Under the pieces are notes generated by a model that had not been told where the DNA came from, made no database searches, and saw nothing but the letters and a program-made list of their open reading frames with translations. Positions 14,050 through 25,450 of a DNA stretch of 64,000 bases are shown in pieces. Made by a program: the position numbers and the translations under genes. Source of the DNA: Cordia subcordata (Eukaryota > Streptophyta > Magnoliopsida > Boraginales > Cordiaceae); NCBI GenBank assembly GCA_028554755.1, contig JAPTOF010000002.1, positions 32,480,501 to 32,544,500 on the forward strand. Reading direction: 5' to 3'. The first letter of the stretch is position 1. Each line of letters opens with the position of its first letter.

Positions 14050-14400
14050 ATTTCAAGGGACAATTTTAAAAAAGTCTCCAAGTTATCATTTAGTTTCAAA
14101 TTAATCCCCATTATTTGAAAAAGTTCAAATTATTTCCTAATATTTCAAAATATAATCGAATTAGTTTCTATTATTTCAGAAAATATATATTAGTTTTTAG
14201 TGTTTCCCAAACTTATTCAAAGTAGTCTTATTATGTTATTTCATTTTGAAACTAATTTGAATGACTTTGTGAAACATTGGGGATTAATTTGAATCAATAT
14301 AAACTAATTTGACATAATTACAAAATACTGAGGACTAATTTAAACATTTTCAAATATGAGGACTAATTTTAAAAAATATGACAACATTGGGGACCTTGCA
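14050..14400. repeat. Fold-back element built from AAATTAGTCC-like units
   Basis: The left part holds several copies of (C)AAATTA(A/G)TCCCC-like text and the right part holds the reverse complement (GGGGATTAATTTG, GAGGACTAATTT), so the region folds on itself as a large imperfect inverted repeat. The units also repeat in tandem within each arm. The outer ends pair roughly: 'gtctccaagttatcat' on the left against the complement of 'gacaacattggggac' on the right. It looks like a decayed fold-back or MITE-type transposon. Confidence 0.55.
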
Positions 14401-15380
14401 TATAATTTTCCCCAATTTGAAGAGGATAGTGATGACACAAGGCTTAGTTACTTCTGACGAAGGTGTTGACCGGAAACAGCCGTTTAGTCGCTCAACTCTC
14501 CACTCTAGAAGGTTAAACACCGTAACCTTTGGAGTCGCAACCATGTTCTTGTCTCTTATTATCTTTTCCCATTTGCTTTTCATTTGTGGGGATCTATATT
14601 TTGTACACTAAGTTTCAAGAAACGAGAGCAGTGTTTTCAAAAGTTAAAAATTAATGAAAATATATAATACAAATAGTCCAGTAATTAATTAAGAACAAGC
14701 ACAAATCAAGGAAACTGATTTGCTTCTATTAAATAAATAACTGACAAATAATAGAAAATTACCAATTACACTGTTTCAGAATAAATGCTTGGCGATGATG
14801 AAAATGTCGAAATTGCTTTTAAGTGCTCCAATGTATAGCCATGAAATTAGCGGTAGCCAATACCCAATCAGCACTTAAGAATTATCTAAAGTAGTGCGAA
14901 GAGTTGGAAAATACCAGTTATTGTATTGCTTCTAATCATCTTCCTCTAGATTTTTTGATCAACTTTTCAAGCAAATTTTCTACCTATTTGGCTGATGATT
15001 TTGATCCTATATACTGGAGTAGAATATCTTCGTATATTCTTTTTCTTTTTTTTTTTCCTGGTTGGTATAAGTATTTTCTTGACAAAATGAAGAAAAGGAA
15101 CACATACTTTGGAGAAATTTATAGATTATCATATAACAACGCATGGGGGTCTCCAAGCTTTGTTCAACCCGCAGTTGCAGTAATTTACAATAACTGATGA
15201 ACATGTGAGAAAGATAATCGGATCTGCCAAAACCAACAAATATCTACAAACAAAAAATCTTACGTCATGAACAATTGCGAACAAACACAAAATAGCTAGC
15301 TATAGGAAGGCAAGAAAGAAACCTACAAAACATTGAAAAACCATGAGATGAGGCATCAGTATATATTCCTCACAAGAAGA
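14401..15380. other. Spacer downstream of the ZCF37-like gene
   Basis: No gene is supported. A 77-codon frame at 14378-14611 and a 97-codon frame at 14904-15197 show no recognisable domain. The last 100 bases are probably the 3' untranslated part of the minus-strand ZCF37-like gene. Confidence 0.5.
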
Positions 15381-15384
15381 AACA

Positions 15385-16185
15385 TCAAAAGCTTCTCCGA
15401 TGACCATGTTTTTGAGGTGACATGTCGGCTGCTCCGGCGATAACACTCGTCGGAGAAGATGATCCGTCACCAGCAGACTTCCTATCGCTTAATCTGCGTG
15501 TGTATTCTTTCTTCTTCTTGGGATTTCCTGAAGGTGGATTATTCCCACCTTTCATAGAATATGGTATCAAGTACCACCCAATGGACGTGCAGAGTATTGC
15601 AAATGGCCGGCCATAGATAGCCAAGAACAACAAAATCAGGATTGTAATGAAGGGCAACAAATAAGAAGGCTGCCTAAGCTTTTCCAACTTGAAGTTCCAC
15701 TCATTTTTAGGCCTTTGCTCAATTTCTGTGCTTGATCTTTTAAGTTCCTTTTTCCCGGCTTCTGGGGATTCAACTGTGTGTTTCTCCGAAGCGTCCGAGT
15801 TTCGAGGTTGATCAGTCTTTTCTTGCTGCCTTTTCTGATCCTTAACCTTGACCACGATAACAGGTTTGATTTTGTTGTCGTTGGAGTAAACAAATCGGAC
15901 TAGAGATATGTCTTCTGCACCCTTCTGTGTGTATATCTTCTGCTTCTTGTTATCGAGTTCGGCTAAAAGTGCATCAAACTTGTCTAGACCACGATTTGCG
16001 TAGGGGTTTTTGTTCTCTTTGAATTTGAACGAACCGATTCTTTTTGATCGTTTTGGTGATACGCACGAGTGGAAGGAGTGGATATCATCATCTTCTTGAT
16101 GATGAAAACTGCCGCAGATGAAGGAATTGAGCATTTCTGATGATGAAAAGGGATGAGACAAGAGGGCTTTGAGAATATTGAACAC
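15385..16185 (-). CDS. ZCF37-like membrane-anchored plant protein
   Basis: A single-exon frame of 266 codons. The segments NSFICGSFHHQEDDD, SPKRSKRIGSFKFKENKNPY, NRGLDKFDALLAELDNKKQKIY and DISLVRFVYSN resemble the Arabidopsis ZCF37 family, whose biochemical role is not established. A charged, Lys/Glu-rich middle is followed by one strong hydrophobic stretch (about residues 175-206, LLPFITILILLFLAIYG) that should be a membrane segment, then a basic Lys/Arg/Ser-rich tail (KKKKEYTRRLSDRKS). The first ATG gives an extra 17 residues before MLNSFICG; since the family usually starts close to FICG, Met18 (16134) may be the true start. A TTTAAATA string at about 16212-16219 would serve either start. 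Function is unknown. Confidence 0.85.
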   Translation of the reverse strand: MFNILKALLSHPFSSSEMLNSFICGSFHHQEDDDIHSFHSCVSPKRSKRIGSFKFKENKNPYANRGLDKFDALLAELDNKKQKIYTQKGAEDISLVRFVYSNDNKIKPVIVVKVKDQKRQQEKTDQPRNSDASEKHTVESPEAGKKELKRSSTEIEQRPKNEWNFKLEKLRQPSYLLPFITILILLFLAIYGRPFAILCTSIGWYLIPYSMKGGNNPPSGNPKKKKEYTRRLSDRKSAGDGSSSPTSVIAGAADMSPQKHGHRRSF

Positions 16186-16189
16186 GAGA

Positions 16190-16700
16190 GGAAACCAGAC
16201 GCATAGCGTACTTATTTAAAGCTCTATATGTCGAGGCGATTAGATCCAAGCGGGAGAGTCAAATAAGAAATGGGAGACCAACATAATTCTGCGGAAGCTT
16301 CTATCTTGTATAATATTTTTGTTGTTTGACTTCATTTGCCCGGGGGGGGTTTAATGAAGTCTGTACGTACCATTTTTTTTTTTTTTTTTAATATCCGAAA
16401 GTAATTGTGTTACAACCATGCGTTGAAATGGTCCAAATTCTAACATTCTGATACATCATCATGAACTGCTTATTGACTGTAATATATATTCGGGTCTGCT
16501 TAATTATGAATGCTTAATTAGTGTTTAAAAAGTAAAATTTGTCATTTAAAGAGATGTATGTGCTATTTAGCTAGAAACAAACTTGCGATTTGTTAATTTA
16601 AACCTTAATCTAAAGTAAATAAGGATTGGTTCCCGGAAGGGGTGAGAGCACAAGGAGTTGAATTCCCTTATAATGTTATGGTAAATCTTTTGGATCTATA
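16190..16700. other. Short spacer before the Helitron row
   Basis: Upstream region of the ZCF37-like gene followed by AT-rich sequence with a G run at 16343-16349 and a T run near 16373-16389. No gene seen. Confidence 0.5.
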
Positions 16701-17029
16701 TCTATATTATATAATAAAGCAAAATGAGTTGTAATTTCGTGCTGCCAAGTGACGTTCTATATGACAGGGTTTTAATAATTACTTATAAATTAAATATGCC
16801 TATTCTTAGGTAATTTTTTGTTTTTCTCATTTATTCAATTTCATTCCTATATTAAACGTTTTATTTTAATTAATATTATACCCTTTCTTTATATATATCA
16901 TCATTATTTTATTAATTCCATAGTATATAATTGTTTCAATAACTATTTAGCAAAATACAAAAATTTTATAATTTTAATATATCCAATCACATATGCCGCT
17001 CCCTGTGCACCGCACGGGTGTCACACTAG
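16701..17029 (+). mobile_element. Helitron-like element, unit 1 (non-autonomous)
   Basis: It begins TCTATATTATATAATAAAGC (TC start, after an A) and ends with a GC-rich hairpin, CCCTGTGC-ACC-GCACGGG at 17001-17017, followed nine bases later by CTAG and then a T. A 5' TC, a 3' CTRR and a hairpin about ten bases inside the end are the Helitron signature. It has no coding capacity. A TGCCAAGTG string sits 42 bases from the start. The exact 5' base could instead be 16695. Confidence 0.75.
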
Positions 17030-18804
17030 TTACACTATATAGAAGAATCTATTGCAATATAATAATGACAAGTGTTGCATAAATAATATTCTCAGTATCT
17101 TTTGCCACGTGACTCTCTTACATTAGTTTAATTGTAAAAACCATGTTTTATTTTTAGTGAGATTTACATTGATTTACTAATTTATTTTAATATTTACATA
17201 TTATATCCCAAAATTATGACATACAATCTAGATTAATTACAGATATCTACGGTAACTTTCCAATTTGGTTGTTATCAAATCGCGACCTATTTTAATTGTT
17301 TTCTATTACTATAATCGAAAATTAGTGCAATTTATATTATTATTGTATGATACTATTTATGGTAATATAAATTTTGGTTAATATAGACAAATTGTCTTTT
17401 TTATTCATATGCTCTTTATATTCATGTCCTATATTCTATATTGTATATATTTTAAGTGAAACTTTCACTCACATACGCTATTACATACTGTAGATCTTTC
17501 AACCTTTTAATTTTATTTTGTCCCTCTCATTTGACCGTCTTCTTTTGACATGTCGGTATGGTATTTATTCTTTCTTCCAAAATGATCTTTTTATTGCAAA
17601 ATTACTAGGGGGTATTCCTTGATTCTTAGATAGCTTGATATCTAGGTACTCATCTCATCTTAATATTTCGTTTATTTTTTATCTTTCAAAATTCATTTGT
17701 GTTTTTTATGTGTGTTCTTATCTATAAAACTATTGGATAATTTCATGACTTTACCCCTTTTAATTATTTTTTGTGTAAAAATCAGTTTATTTTGTGCACT
17801 TGCTAGATAGATGAATGAATTTCTGGATCCGCTTTTGAAAGATACAAAATAAAGACAATAAAACTAATGTAATGACGATAATTATCTATTTAGAATTATT
17901 TTTGTCTTTTCCTATTCAATGTTTTATTAAAATTTCCATGTGATTTGTTATTCTTATTACTGTACATATTTTAATTGATTTTTCTTTGCAAAAGTCAGTT
18001 CCATATTCAATTTCCTTTGCTCTTTTCTCCTTTTAGATTTATGGTTCTCTTTTCAAGCCAATTTTTACCAACTTCGCACTTAAAAACACAATGATTCAAC
18101 CACATTACACATCCAAATTTCAAATGCCAACAAACCAGTAGATTTTCTACTTTACTTAAAGCAACCAATTATCCCACAGACATATATATGCACATATATA
18201 AATATAAATACATAAACTAGAAACTATATCTCATATATAAAAAATACATAAAATATGTAAGTAAAAGGCACCTGTAGAGATCCCCAAGGTGGAAGGCTCT
18301 TCTTGGAAGACGTGCTTGAAGATCGAAGAAGCCTTGACATCTATTTTTAACTATTTTTCTTTTTATAATTTTTTTATTTTTATAGTATTTTTAAGAATTT
18401 TTTCTCGATTAATTGAAACCTATCCACTAAACCCTAACTTTTCTTTTTAATCTTTGATTTGTTAGATTTATATAGTTGTAGTATATATAGAGAAAAGGAT
18501 TGCTTTCCAACAAAACTGAAAACGTTGTATACAAAGAAATCATTCAAAATTTGTCATAGATAATTGTTTTGTTTCATTAATATACTCTCTTTACTTGTGT
18601 ATTGCATATTTTACTTATATACAATGTGCCATTATTGTAAATATTAGTATTCTTAATGTCTTAACTTCTATATGAATCCACATTTATTTAATTTTTAAAA
18701 TATAATTTGATTACAATGTTTAATAATATAAAAAAACTCTATTTTAGAAAAAAACCAATCATATATTTGCAACCTGTGCATATGTACCACAGGTGTTAGA
18801 CTAG
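17030..18804 (+). mobile_element. Helitron-like element, unit 2
   Basis: The 3' end is clear: a CCTGTG...CACAGG hairpin at 18773-18793, then CTAG at 18801-18804. The 5' end is inferred to abut unit 1, because TTACACTATATAGAAG lies just after the previous CTAG and a TGCCACGTG motif lies 73 bases in, as in neighbouring units. No Rep/helicase reading frame is present, so it is non-autonomous. It encloses the first-exon-like segment at 18272-18340. It may be a composite of more than one insertion. Confidence 0.6.
18272..18340 (-). pseudogene. First-exon-like gene fragment inside Helitron unit 2
   Basis: Read on the minus strand, this 69-base segment starts with ATG, encodes 23 codons (MSRLLRSSSTSSKKS then LPPWGSLQ) and ends CAG directly before a GTGCC donor-like site. 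It is much richer in GC than the AT-rich sequence on both sides and is bounded like an exon. The Ser/Arg/Leu/Lys composition resembles an organelle-targeting start. I cannot name the parent gene. It is best read as a fragment captured by the Helitron; chance is possible given the length. Confidence 0.45.
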
Positions 18805-19901
18805 TCTATACTATAGTATAAAATAAACCCTGTTGAGTGTTATGTTGCCACGTGTCGCTACTACTCTGTTGCCACGTGTTTACTGCTTAATAATGTTAAA
18901 AAGCTGCGTAGCTGTCCTTTTTTTAAAAGATTTTCCATAGATGGCCTTCCGTTTCTAGAATTTTCCTTTTTCATTATATTTGATTTTTCAATTTAATTCC
19001 TTCGTAATTGCAGAATTTTCACTTTTTCGATTTTCAAAATTGTAAATATATATAGACATTGCAAGTCTGTTGCATACAACTAAATTATTTAATTGTTGTT
19101 TAATTTAATTTCTTCCCTTTTCGTACACTAAAAAATCTTCTCTTTTCTTCTCCATATATTATTTACACTTAATCATTAGCATAAAATCATAGTTAAATCA
19201 TTATTTAGTGTCATATTTCAACTTATTCATTCCAATCTCACGCATGGTAATGCAGATTTGTTTTCCTTTTGTTTTAGATACTCACAATTCGATCAATTTC
19301 TTTTATATCATTACAATTTCTTCGTAATTCAATGGAGTTTGTTTTACACTATAGTATACAATTATAGATTAAATATATTTTTAGAAAATGGAGGCAAGCC
19401 TTCCTTCCATTTTAAGAAGAATATGTAAAAAAGAAAGATTTTTCAAAATCCTTTTCTAATCTATAATTTAATTTTAGACCCTAAACGTAATTCTGCCAAT
19501 TGACAAATATATATATGAACTTGGCTACTTAAAATATTATCATATATATTACAGTCTAATCTTTATATGGTATTTAAAGCATAGTAACATCATTAATTTC
19601 TATTTGCTTTGGTAAAATATAACAAGTTATTGTAGGTCATATGGAAAAATTGATTTTAATACTGTTTAGCTATTTGTAGCAATAGGTTTTTTCCACTATA
19701 TGATTGCAAATCTTTTTTATTATATAGGTCTAATATTTTTTCCCAATACAATGTTATATTATTAACCTAATGTATACTCTTATTATTTAATCTATTAAAA
19801 TTACTTCATATAATTTGTTTGAAACATTTACATGGATAAAAAATTAAATATTTCTACCTACATATGACACATCCTGTGCAATCGCACAGGTGACATACTA
19901 G
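18805..19901 (+). mobile_element. Helitron-like element, unit 3
   Basis: It begins TCTATACTATAGTATAAAAT immediately after the CTAG of unit 2. It ends with a perfect hairpin, CCTGTGC-AATC-GCACAGG at 19873-19890, and CTAG at 19898-19901 followed by T. Two TGCCACGTG motifs lie 41 and 65 bases from the start, within a 24-base direct duplication. No transposase frame is present. Confidence 0.75.
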
Positions 19902-20422
19902 TTAAATATATAAAGCCAAACCACATTTGTTCCCTCCAAAATTTTTGGCTAATGTAAAGTTGCCACGTGCCATTTATATTTAAAAAGAAAAAAATTACTA
20001 TGTACATTAAAAAAGAAAAACTAATTTGTTACATTAAAAAGATGCTCAATAAATGGTGGAAATATATCAATCTACATCATTCATGATTTTTCTTTCTAAA
20101 ATAATTAGATTTTATAAAAATACAAAAGTTGTAATCAATGTTGAAAATTTAACATGATAAAATAATTTTGTATTTTATTCCTCCCATTAATTGTCAAAAC
20201 TGACATGAACAATTATAAAAATACAAAAATACTCATTTCTTCTGTGTATCACACGGGTACTACACTATGTAAATTCAATTAATATATTGCGTTATTGTAT
20301 TTTTTTATATTATTGGATGCTTACATTATTAATCTAATAATGCTTATTTTAACTATTTTATATATTGCAATTACATAAAATTATATTTAATTTTTTCATG
20401 CATTGAACGGGCGAAAGACTAG
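19902..20422 (+). mobile_element. Helitron-like element, unit 4 (degenerate)
   Basis: It starts directly after the unit 3 CTAG (AAATATATAAAGCC resembles the other starts) and carries TGCCACGTG at 19961-19969. Two candidate 3' ends exist: a decayed CTGTGTATCACACGG hairpin with CTAT near 20267, and an AACGGGCGAAAGACTAG end at 20422. It may therefore be two truncated copies. Confidence 0.5.
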
Positions 20423-22730
20423 TTATCGATATTGATGAATCGTTTATCTCCAACGTAATGTCTAGATCCGAATTTTAAAGACGTGCCATGCTAATGTCAC
20501 TTATTAGTAAGTTAATGCAATGCATTATTGTTTAGCAAATTGCCTTGAATAAATGCAAATTTCATTTATTTTGTCCCCAAGCTAGATAAAGTCTTTTAAT
20601 CTTATCATGAATAAAAATTCTACAAGTCTTTGGCATGATAAGTTAAATAAACGATTAAAATAAATGAATGCAAATTCGTCAGGCTTATGGGGGGATTGCT
20701 TGAGACTTACGAGACCTTATAATAAGATTATCAGAGAAACTTGCGTGAATATAAAAGCCGCGTTGTTGTTCACTTTGTTGGTCTGTGCATGACTTACTCG
20801 CACATACATATTATTAAACTGTTTAATTTGATTTATGATTACAAAATAAATAAATAAAAGAGAGATCTTTAAACATGGAGAGCATGATGATTATTACCAC
20901 CAACTTGGACTTGATATTAATTGTTTTTACTTGACTCAGCAGCCATTGGAGACTTTGCGTGGAGTGATCATCGTATTATTGTATGACTTGATCTACGCGT
21001 CATCAGCGACCGGGACCAGCCATTACAGTACAAGTGAAATAGAAAGGACAAGTGTACGTATATTTTGCATTGTTGACCTTAAAATACAAAATATACCAAA
21101 GAGATGAGAATCTCTTACCGCGTTATATCTCTCTCTCTCTCTCTCTCTATGTATATCATGTATAAAGAAGCTAAATATAGTCAATATATAAATATACAGA
21201 AAAGAGTATAAAGATTATCAGAAAATGATACAAATTGTTGCTCTATTATATATTTTGTTCCCAAATATCTAGTAATCAGAAAAAAGAAAAATTAACAAAA
21301 CCTTTATTCACGACTACATATTGCTTGTTGTTGAATATAGATATGCAATTTTTTTTTCCTTTTTTGTGGTGATGCAAAGAACGTCATACATGTATCAATG
21401 ATACAGCATATACGCTTATCAAGAATTACTTTCGAGATTTCTCGCACTCAAAGTGATGAGAAAAATATAATTCTTTTCAGATCATATAATTTTGTTCTAA
21501 ACAGATAGACTTGATCTGGAAGAACATCACATGAGCTGTATAATATGATTATATCATACGCATTCTTGTTGAGGACACTTCAGAGCAAGCATTGAAGCAT
21601 TACTTTTCTTTTTATCACATGGTTGGACGTGTGTATATATATCCAAGTCAACTCTTGGGGTGTTTTCTTTTAAAGATAATTGTTAGAGCCGATGGAAGGT
21701 AACTCCTCATGGAAAATGTTCTGTCAACTGTTTGATCAGATTTGCTTCATTAATTACTAAAGATTTTTCTTGTTTTCCCTTTGCTGGTAGGTGAAACTAA
21801 AATAATGAAACATTAAAAAAAAAAAAAAGAAAAGATGGCATGTGACCTATAGGGCAAGAAATCTTGAAGGCGATGATCTAGAAGCCGTAATATGCGTCAT
21901 TTTTTCGCTAGCCTAGGTTTAATCAAAATGGTTGAAAATTTTATACATGGTCGTTTAAGTTTCTAGAAGACATATTACAATCTTGGAGGATAAGCAGGAA
22001 ATAATTAATTAGTATTCGTTGCCACCTATGATGCTCATTTTCTGTCTGATTGGAAAATAACACTCTCCTATCTTTGAAAAATCCGCGGCATGTTCCTCAT
22101 TCTCCTCTTCTTCTTAACTCTTCTTGTTTCTATTTTTTTTTTTTTTTGTCACATCTATTTGGTTCATTCTTTTTGGTTTATTTATTCGGCGATGCTAACT
22201 ATTTCATTAATACATGCTAAACTATTTCATTTGTCTCCTTAATTAGTTGAATTTAAGTAAATAAATTTAAATTCGAAACTAAAGTTGTACCTCTTTCTAG
22301 TCATTCTTATCTTTTCACAAATTTGACATATTAATTTCTCATTCAGGGTAAAAATATATTTAGAATTAGAATTTTTTTCTCGTGAGGACCGTAACACGTA
22401 GTTTAATAAATACACGAGTTAATTTTACAAGGTTTTGCATGCAAGGTTTGTGAGGACTCCACCTTTATTCCCCCACTAGTTCAAAGGACATTTCCCAAAA
22501 ACAAGAGTTTAAATTATTTTGACTGATAAACTAAAAGTTGCTATTTATTATTACACATTCTGTAATCTTCTCCATTATACAAATATTCAAATATGAAGAA
22601 CTATATAAGATTGTAGATAAGGCTTTGGCTTAATTAGTAATTAATAGAACTAACTAAAGGTTGAACTTTGAAGTGTGTGGTCCTAGCTACTTTTAATTAT
22701 TAATGAGAAGTTTGACTTTTTAACACTATT
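20423..22730. other. AT-rich spacer
   Basis: No gene is supported. It contains a (TC)n microsatellite at about 21128-21149 and A/T runs. Open frames are short and unremarkable. Confidence 0.5.
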
Positions 22731-22734
22731 AAAA

Positions 22735-23105
22735 ACTGTCATATTTAATACGAAAATTTTGAAAGAAATTTAAGACTATAGCTTCCACCACATTAGCCTA
22801 TATCATTATTAAATTGCCGTATTTGAGAAGAAAATTTTGAAATAGAATTTGAGACTATACATAGCTTCTACCAAATTACTAGTTAGACATCATCCTATAT
22901 AACCATTAAATTTCTGTATTCCCAAAAAAAATTGAAATAGAATTTGAGACTATATATATAGCTTCTATCAAATTACTAGTTACATATCAGCCTATATCAC
23001 CATTAAATTTCTGTATTCCCAAAAAAAATTGAAATAGAATTTGAGACTATATATATAGCTTCTTTCAAATTACTAGTTACACATCAGCCTATATCATAAT
23101 TAACC
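22735..23105. repeat. Tandem repeat, about 97-bp period, four copies
   Basis: The phrase TTGAAATAGAATTTGAGACTAT recurs at 22837, 22932 and 23029, with an older version at about 22758. The last two copies are nearly identical over the whole unit, including CAAATTACTAGTTAC and AGCCTATATCA; earlier copies are more diverged. This implies growth by recent duplication at the right side. No coding content. Confidence 0.8.
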
Positions 23106-23543
23106 CGACCACCATTATCATGATCAACTCCTTTTTCGTGATCTGCTGAACTTAGAAAAAGAGGAAATAGACAAAGAGTGTTAAGGTAAGCAATAAGCTA
23201 AAATGTATATTAGTATTTTGAATACTATTATCATATATTCTATTTTCATCGATGACCAACTTTTTTAACTAATTGATCGTGTATACATCAATTCAAAAGT
23301 CTTTGTAAAACAATAATGTCACTAATTTATTCACACAGAGATAACAATCATTCCATTGAAATGCAGGTTTGGATTAGAATTGTCACATGAAAAACCAATG
23401 GCTTGACTGACTATCAAAACACCCGGGCCGCCACGCAAAATTTTCCACAAGTGTCGCGCCGGTCTTGTTTGAGTTCTTATTTTTTCACAAAACGCCGAGG
23501 TGTTTAGGTGAAATTAAGTGACAACTGACAAGTGCTGTTCTAA

Positions 23544-23770
23544 GGGCTTGTTTGGATTAGCTTTTTTTAGGAAAAAATACTTTTTTTCTTAAAAAAGTTA
23601 CATTAAATTTGTAATAACTATTTGATTCGGCTTTCAAAAAAGCTAAAACTTTGAAAAAAGCTCAAATACAGCTTTTTTTAAAAGCCAAAATTTTCAGCTT
23701 CTAAAAAAAAGTTATTTTTCAAAAGCTGTTAAAAAAAACGGTTTTAAAAAAAGCCAATCCAAACGAGCCC
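23544..23770. mobile_element. MITE, PIF/Harbinger (Tourist)-like, 227 bp, copy A
   Basis: The terminal inverted repeats GGGCTTGTTTGGATTAGCTT and, at the other end, the complement of AAGCCAATCCAAACGAGCCC flank an AT-rich body. Both sides carry TAA, the target duplication typical of Tourist-like MITEs. The interior is made of further internal inverted A/T runs. Confidence 0.8.
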
Positions 23771-23877
23771 TAAAAGTATAAACAGACTGCAGGGTCCTTT
23801 TTTTTTTTTTTGGGACAAAAAATTCATGTTAAGTAATACTATTAGAATACTGCAATGTTTGTGATGAGAAAGTATAA

Positions 23878-24321
23878 GAGCCCATTTGGCTTTGCTTATT
23901 TTTTAGTGCTTATAAGTAAGTGCTGTTTATAAGTAAAAAGTTACTTTTTTTTAAAATGAAAAATAAGCAGAGATGTGTTTGGATAATATGTGCTCATAAA
24001 CTGCTAATGTGTTTAGCAAATAAATGCTTATAAGTAACAATATTAGTTAAAATGACTACAAAGGATATGCAAATAATTAATGTGACACAAACTCGGGGGA
24101 TGGGTATTATTGTAATATGCTTTTTAAGAGTGAGGACAAAAATATCTTTTTAATGAGTTTAACCAATTGGCTTATAAACAAAAAAATTTTAAGCAGCTCT
24201 ATGTTGCTTTTTTTTTTTTACCTGCAAATAAGCATGCTTATCTAGCTTATAAGCACCTTTACCAAACACGTAAAAATTTATTTTTGGCTATACTAGCTTA
24301 CAAGCAAAGCGAAACGGGCTC
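23878..24321. mobile_element. MITE, PIF/Harbinger-like, 444 bp, copy B
   Basis: The ends GAGCCCATTTGGCTTTGCTT and, inverted, AAGCAAAGCGAAACGGGCTC pair over about 20 bases, and TAA lies on each side. Subterminal 'cttataag' palindromes recur inside. It is a different subfamily from the 227-bp elements but has the same kind of ends and target site. Confidence 0.8.
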
Positions 24322-24329
24322 TAAGTTAA

Positions 24330-25090
24330 ACGCAAAATATTTAGATCGAAGATTACAAATCACTACCTTATCACTTCACCTAATTTTTAAAGATGCGCGT
24401 CTTCTTTCTTCTTTAAAGTCGGCTGAAGTCTTCAGGACAATTTGTTGAATTCTTTATAAACTAGGTTGAACAATAACGTCACACTGAAAATTACAGAAAA
24501 CATGAAACGTATGCTTATCTTCGGTATGTGACATGTCTCCGACTTGGAGATTAAGATCAAAAGAAGAAAATCGCAATTACAATTTCCAAAGAACAGTTCT
24601 TCTCGCCTAATGTAAAAGGAGAAATTCTGATAACATAAACCAAAGCCATTTTATGCAGAATATAAAACTTTTCTAGAAGTGCATCGAATTTTATTCTTCT
24701 ACTCTACTGACAATAAATGGTACCCTCCGAATGCAAGATAGCTATCTATTATCAGTCTTTGTGATTTATGGATTATCTCCCAGCTCAAGTCGTCTTCTTT
24801 GTTTGACTTTTCTCCCATAACGTCTTTGTGATTATAATGTCTCTCCTTTTCTCGAATTTTAATTTCTTGCATTAAGTTAGGCTTCATATTTATAGAACTA
24901 CTCATAACATTATTACATTATAAACTAAATTTCATGACTGTAAAATATTAAAATCACCTCATTACAACTACATTATTAGTTCACAACCGCTAAAATACTA
25001 CTCGAAACGTTATAACCAAATCCTTGCCCTTTTCTAGTTAGGATGCATGATTAATGTACAGTCCCGGTAGATTGCCTGATAAGACTTGCA
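24330..25090. other. Spacer between MITEs
   Basis: No gene or clear repeat is supported. A 68-codon minus-strand frame at 24699-24905 has no recognisable feature. Confidence 0.4.
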
Positions 25091-25203
25091 GCCTGTTTGG
25101 CTAAATTTCTTTGGGGCTTATAAGCTGCAAATATAAAAAATCATGTGAACTGAGTGTTTTTTTTCTTAGAAACTTATAAGATACAAAATAAGCAAGCCAA
25201 ACA
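25091..25203. mobile_element. Short MITE with TGTTTGGCT ends
   Basis: The left end GCCTGTTTGGCT and right end AGCCAAACAATC pair as terminal inverted repeats around 'cttataagctgcaaat'. The same element type occurs at 31236-31728, where a retroelement interrupts it. This intact copy serves as the reference for the empty site. Confidence 0.65.
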
Positions 25204-25210
25204 ATCTCTG

Positions 25211-25450
25211 CGGACCTATTTAGATTGATCTTTTCTTCTTTTAGAAAAAGCACATTTTTTCTTTAAAAAAATATATTCTTTTTACCATAACTATTTGATT
25301 TCACTTAAAAAAAATCTAAAACTCAGAAAAAAAAAATTAAATACAACTTTTTTTGGAGACAAAAACTTTTAACTTCTCAAAAAAAAAAAAACTTTTCTCA
25401 AAAGTTGTTAAAAAACCACTTTTAGAAAAAGTTAATCCAAACGAGCTTTA
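25211..25450. mobile_element. MITE, diverged relative of the 227-bp family, copy D
   Basis: The left end GACCTATTTAGATTGATCTT and the right end GTTAATCCAAACGAGCTT form imperfect terminal inverted repeats with the same internal layout as copies A and E (AAAAGT..., CTTCTCAAAAA..., AAAAGTTGTTAAAAA). It lies directly beside the previous MITE. Confidence 0.65.

Noticed and set aside
15007..15204. Overlapping open frames at 14904-15204 on both strands
   Set aside because: AT-rich composition, no domain and no splice structure; they overlap the ZCF37-like 3' flank.
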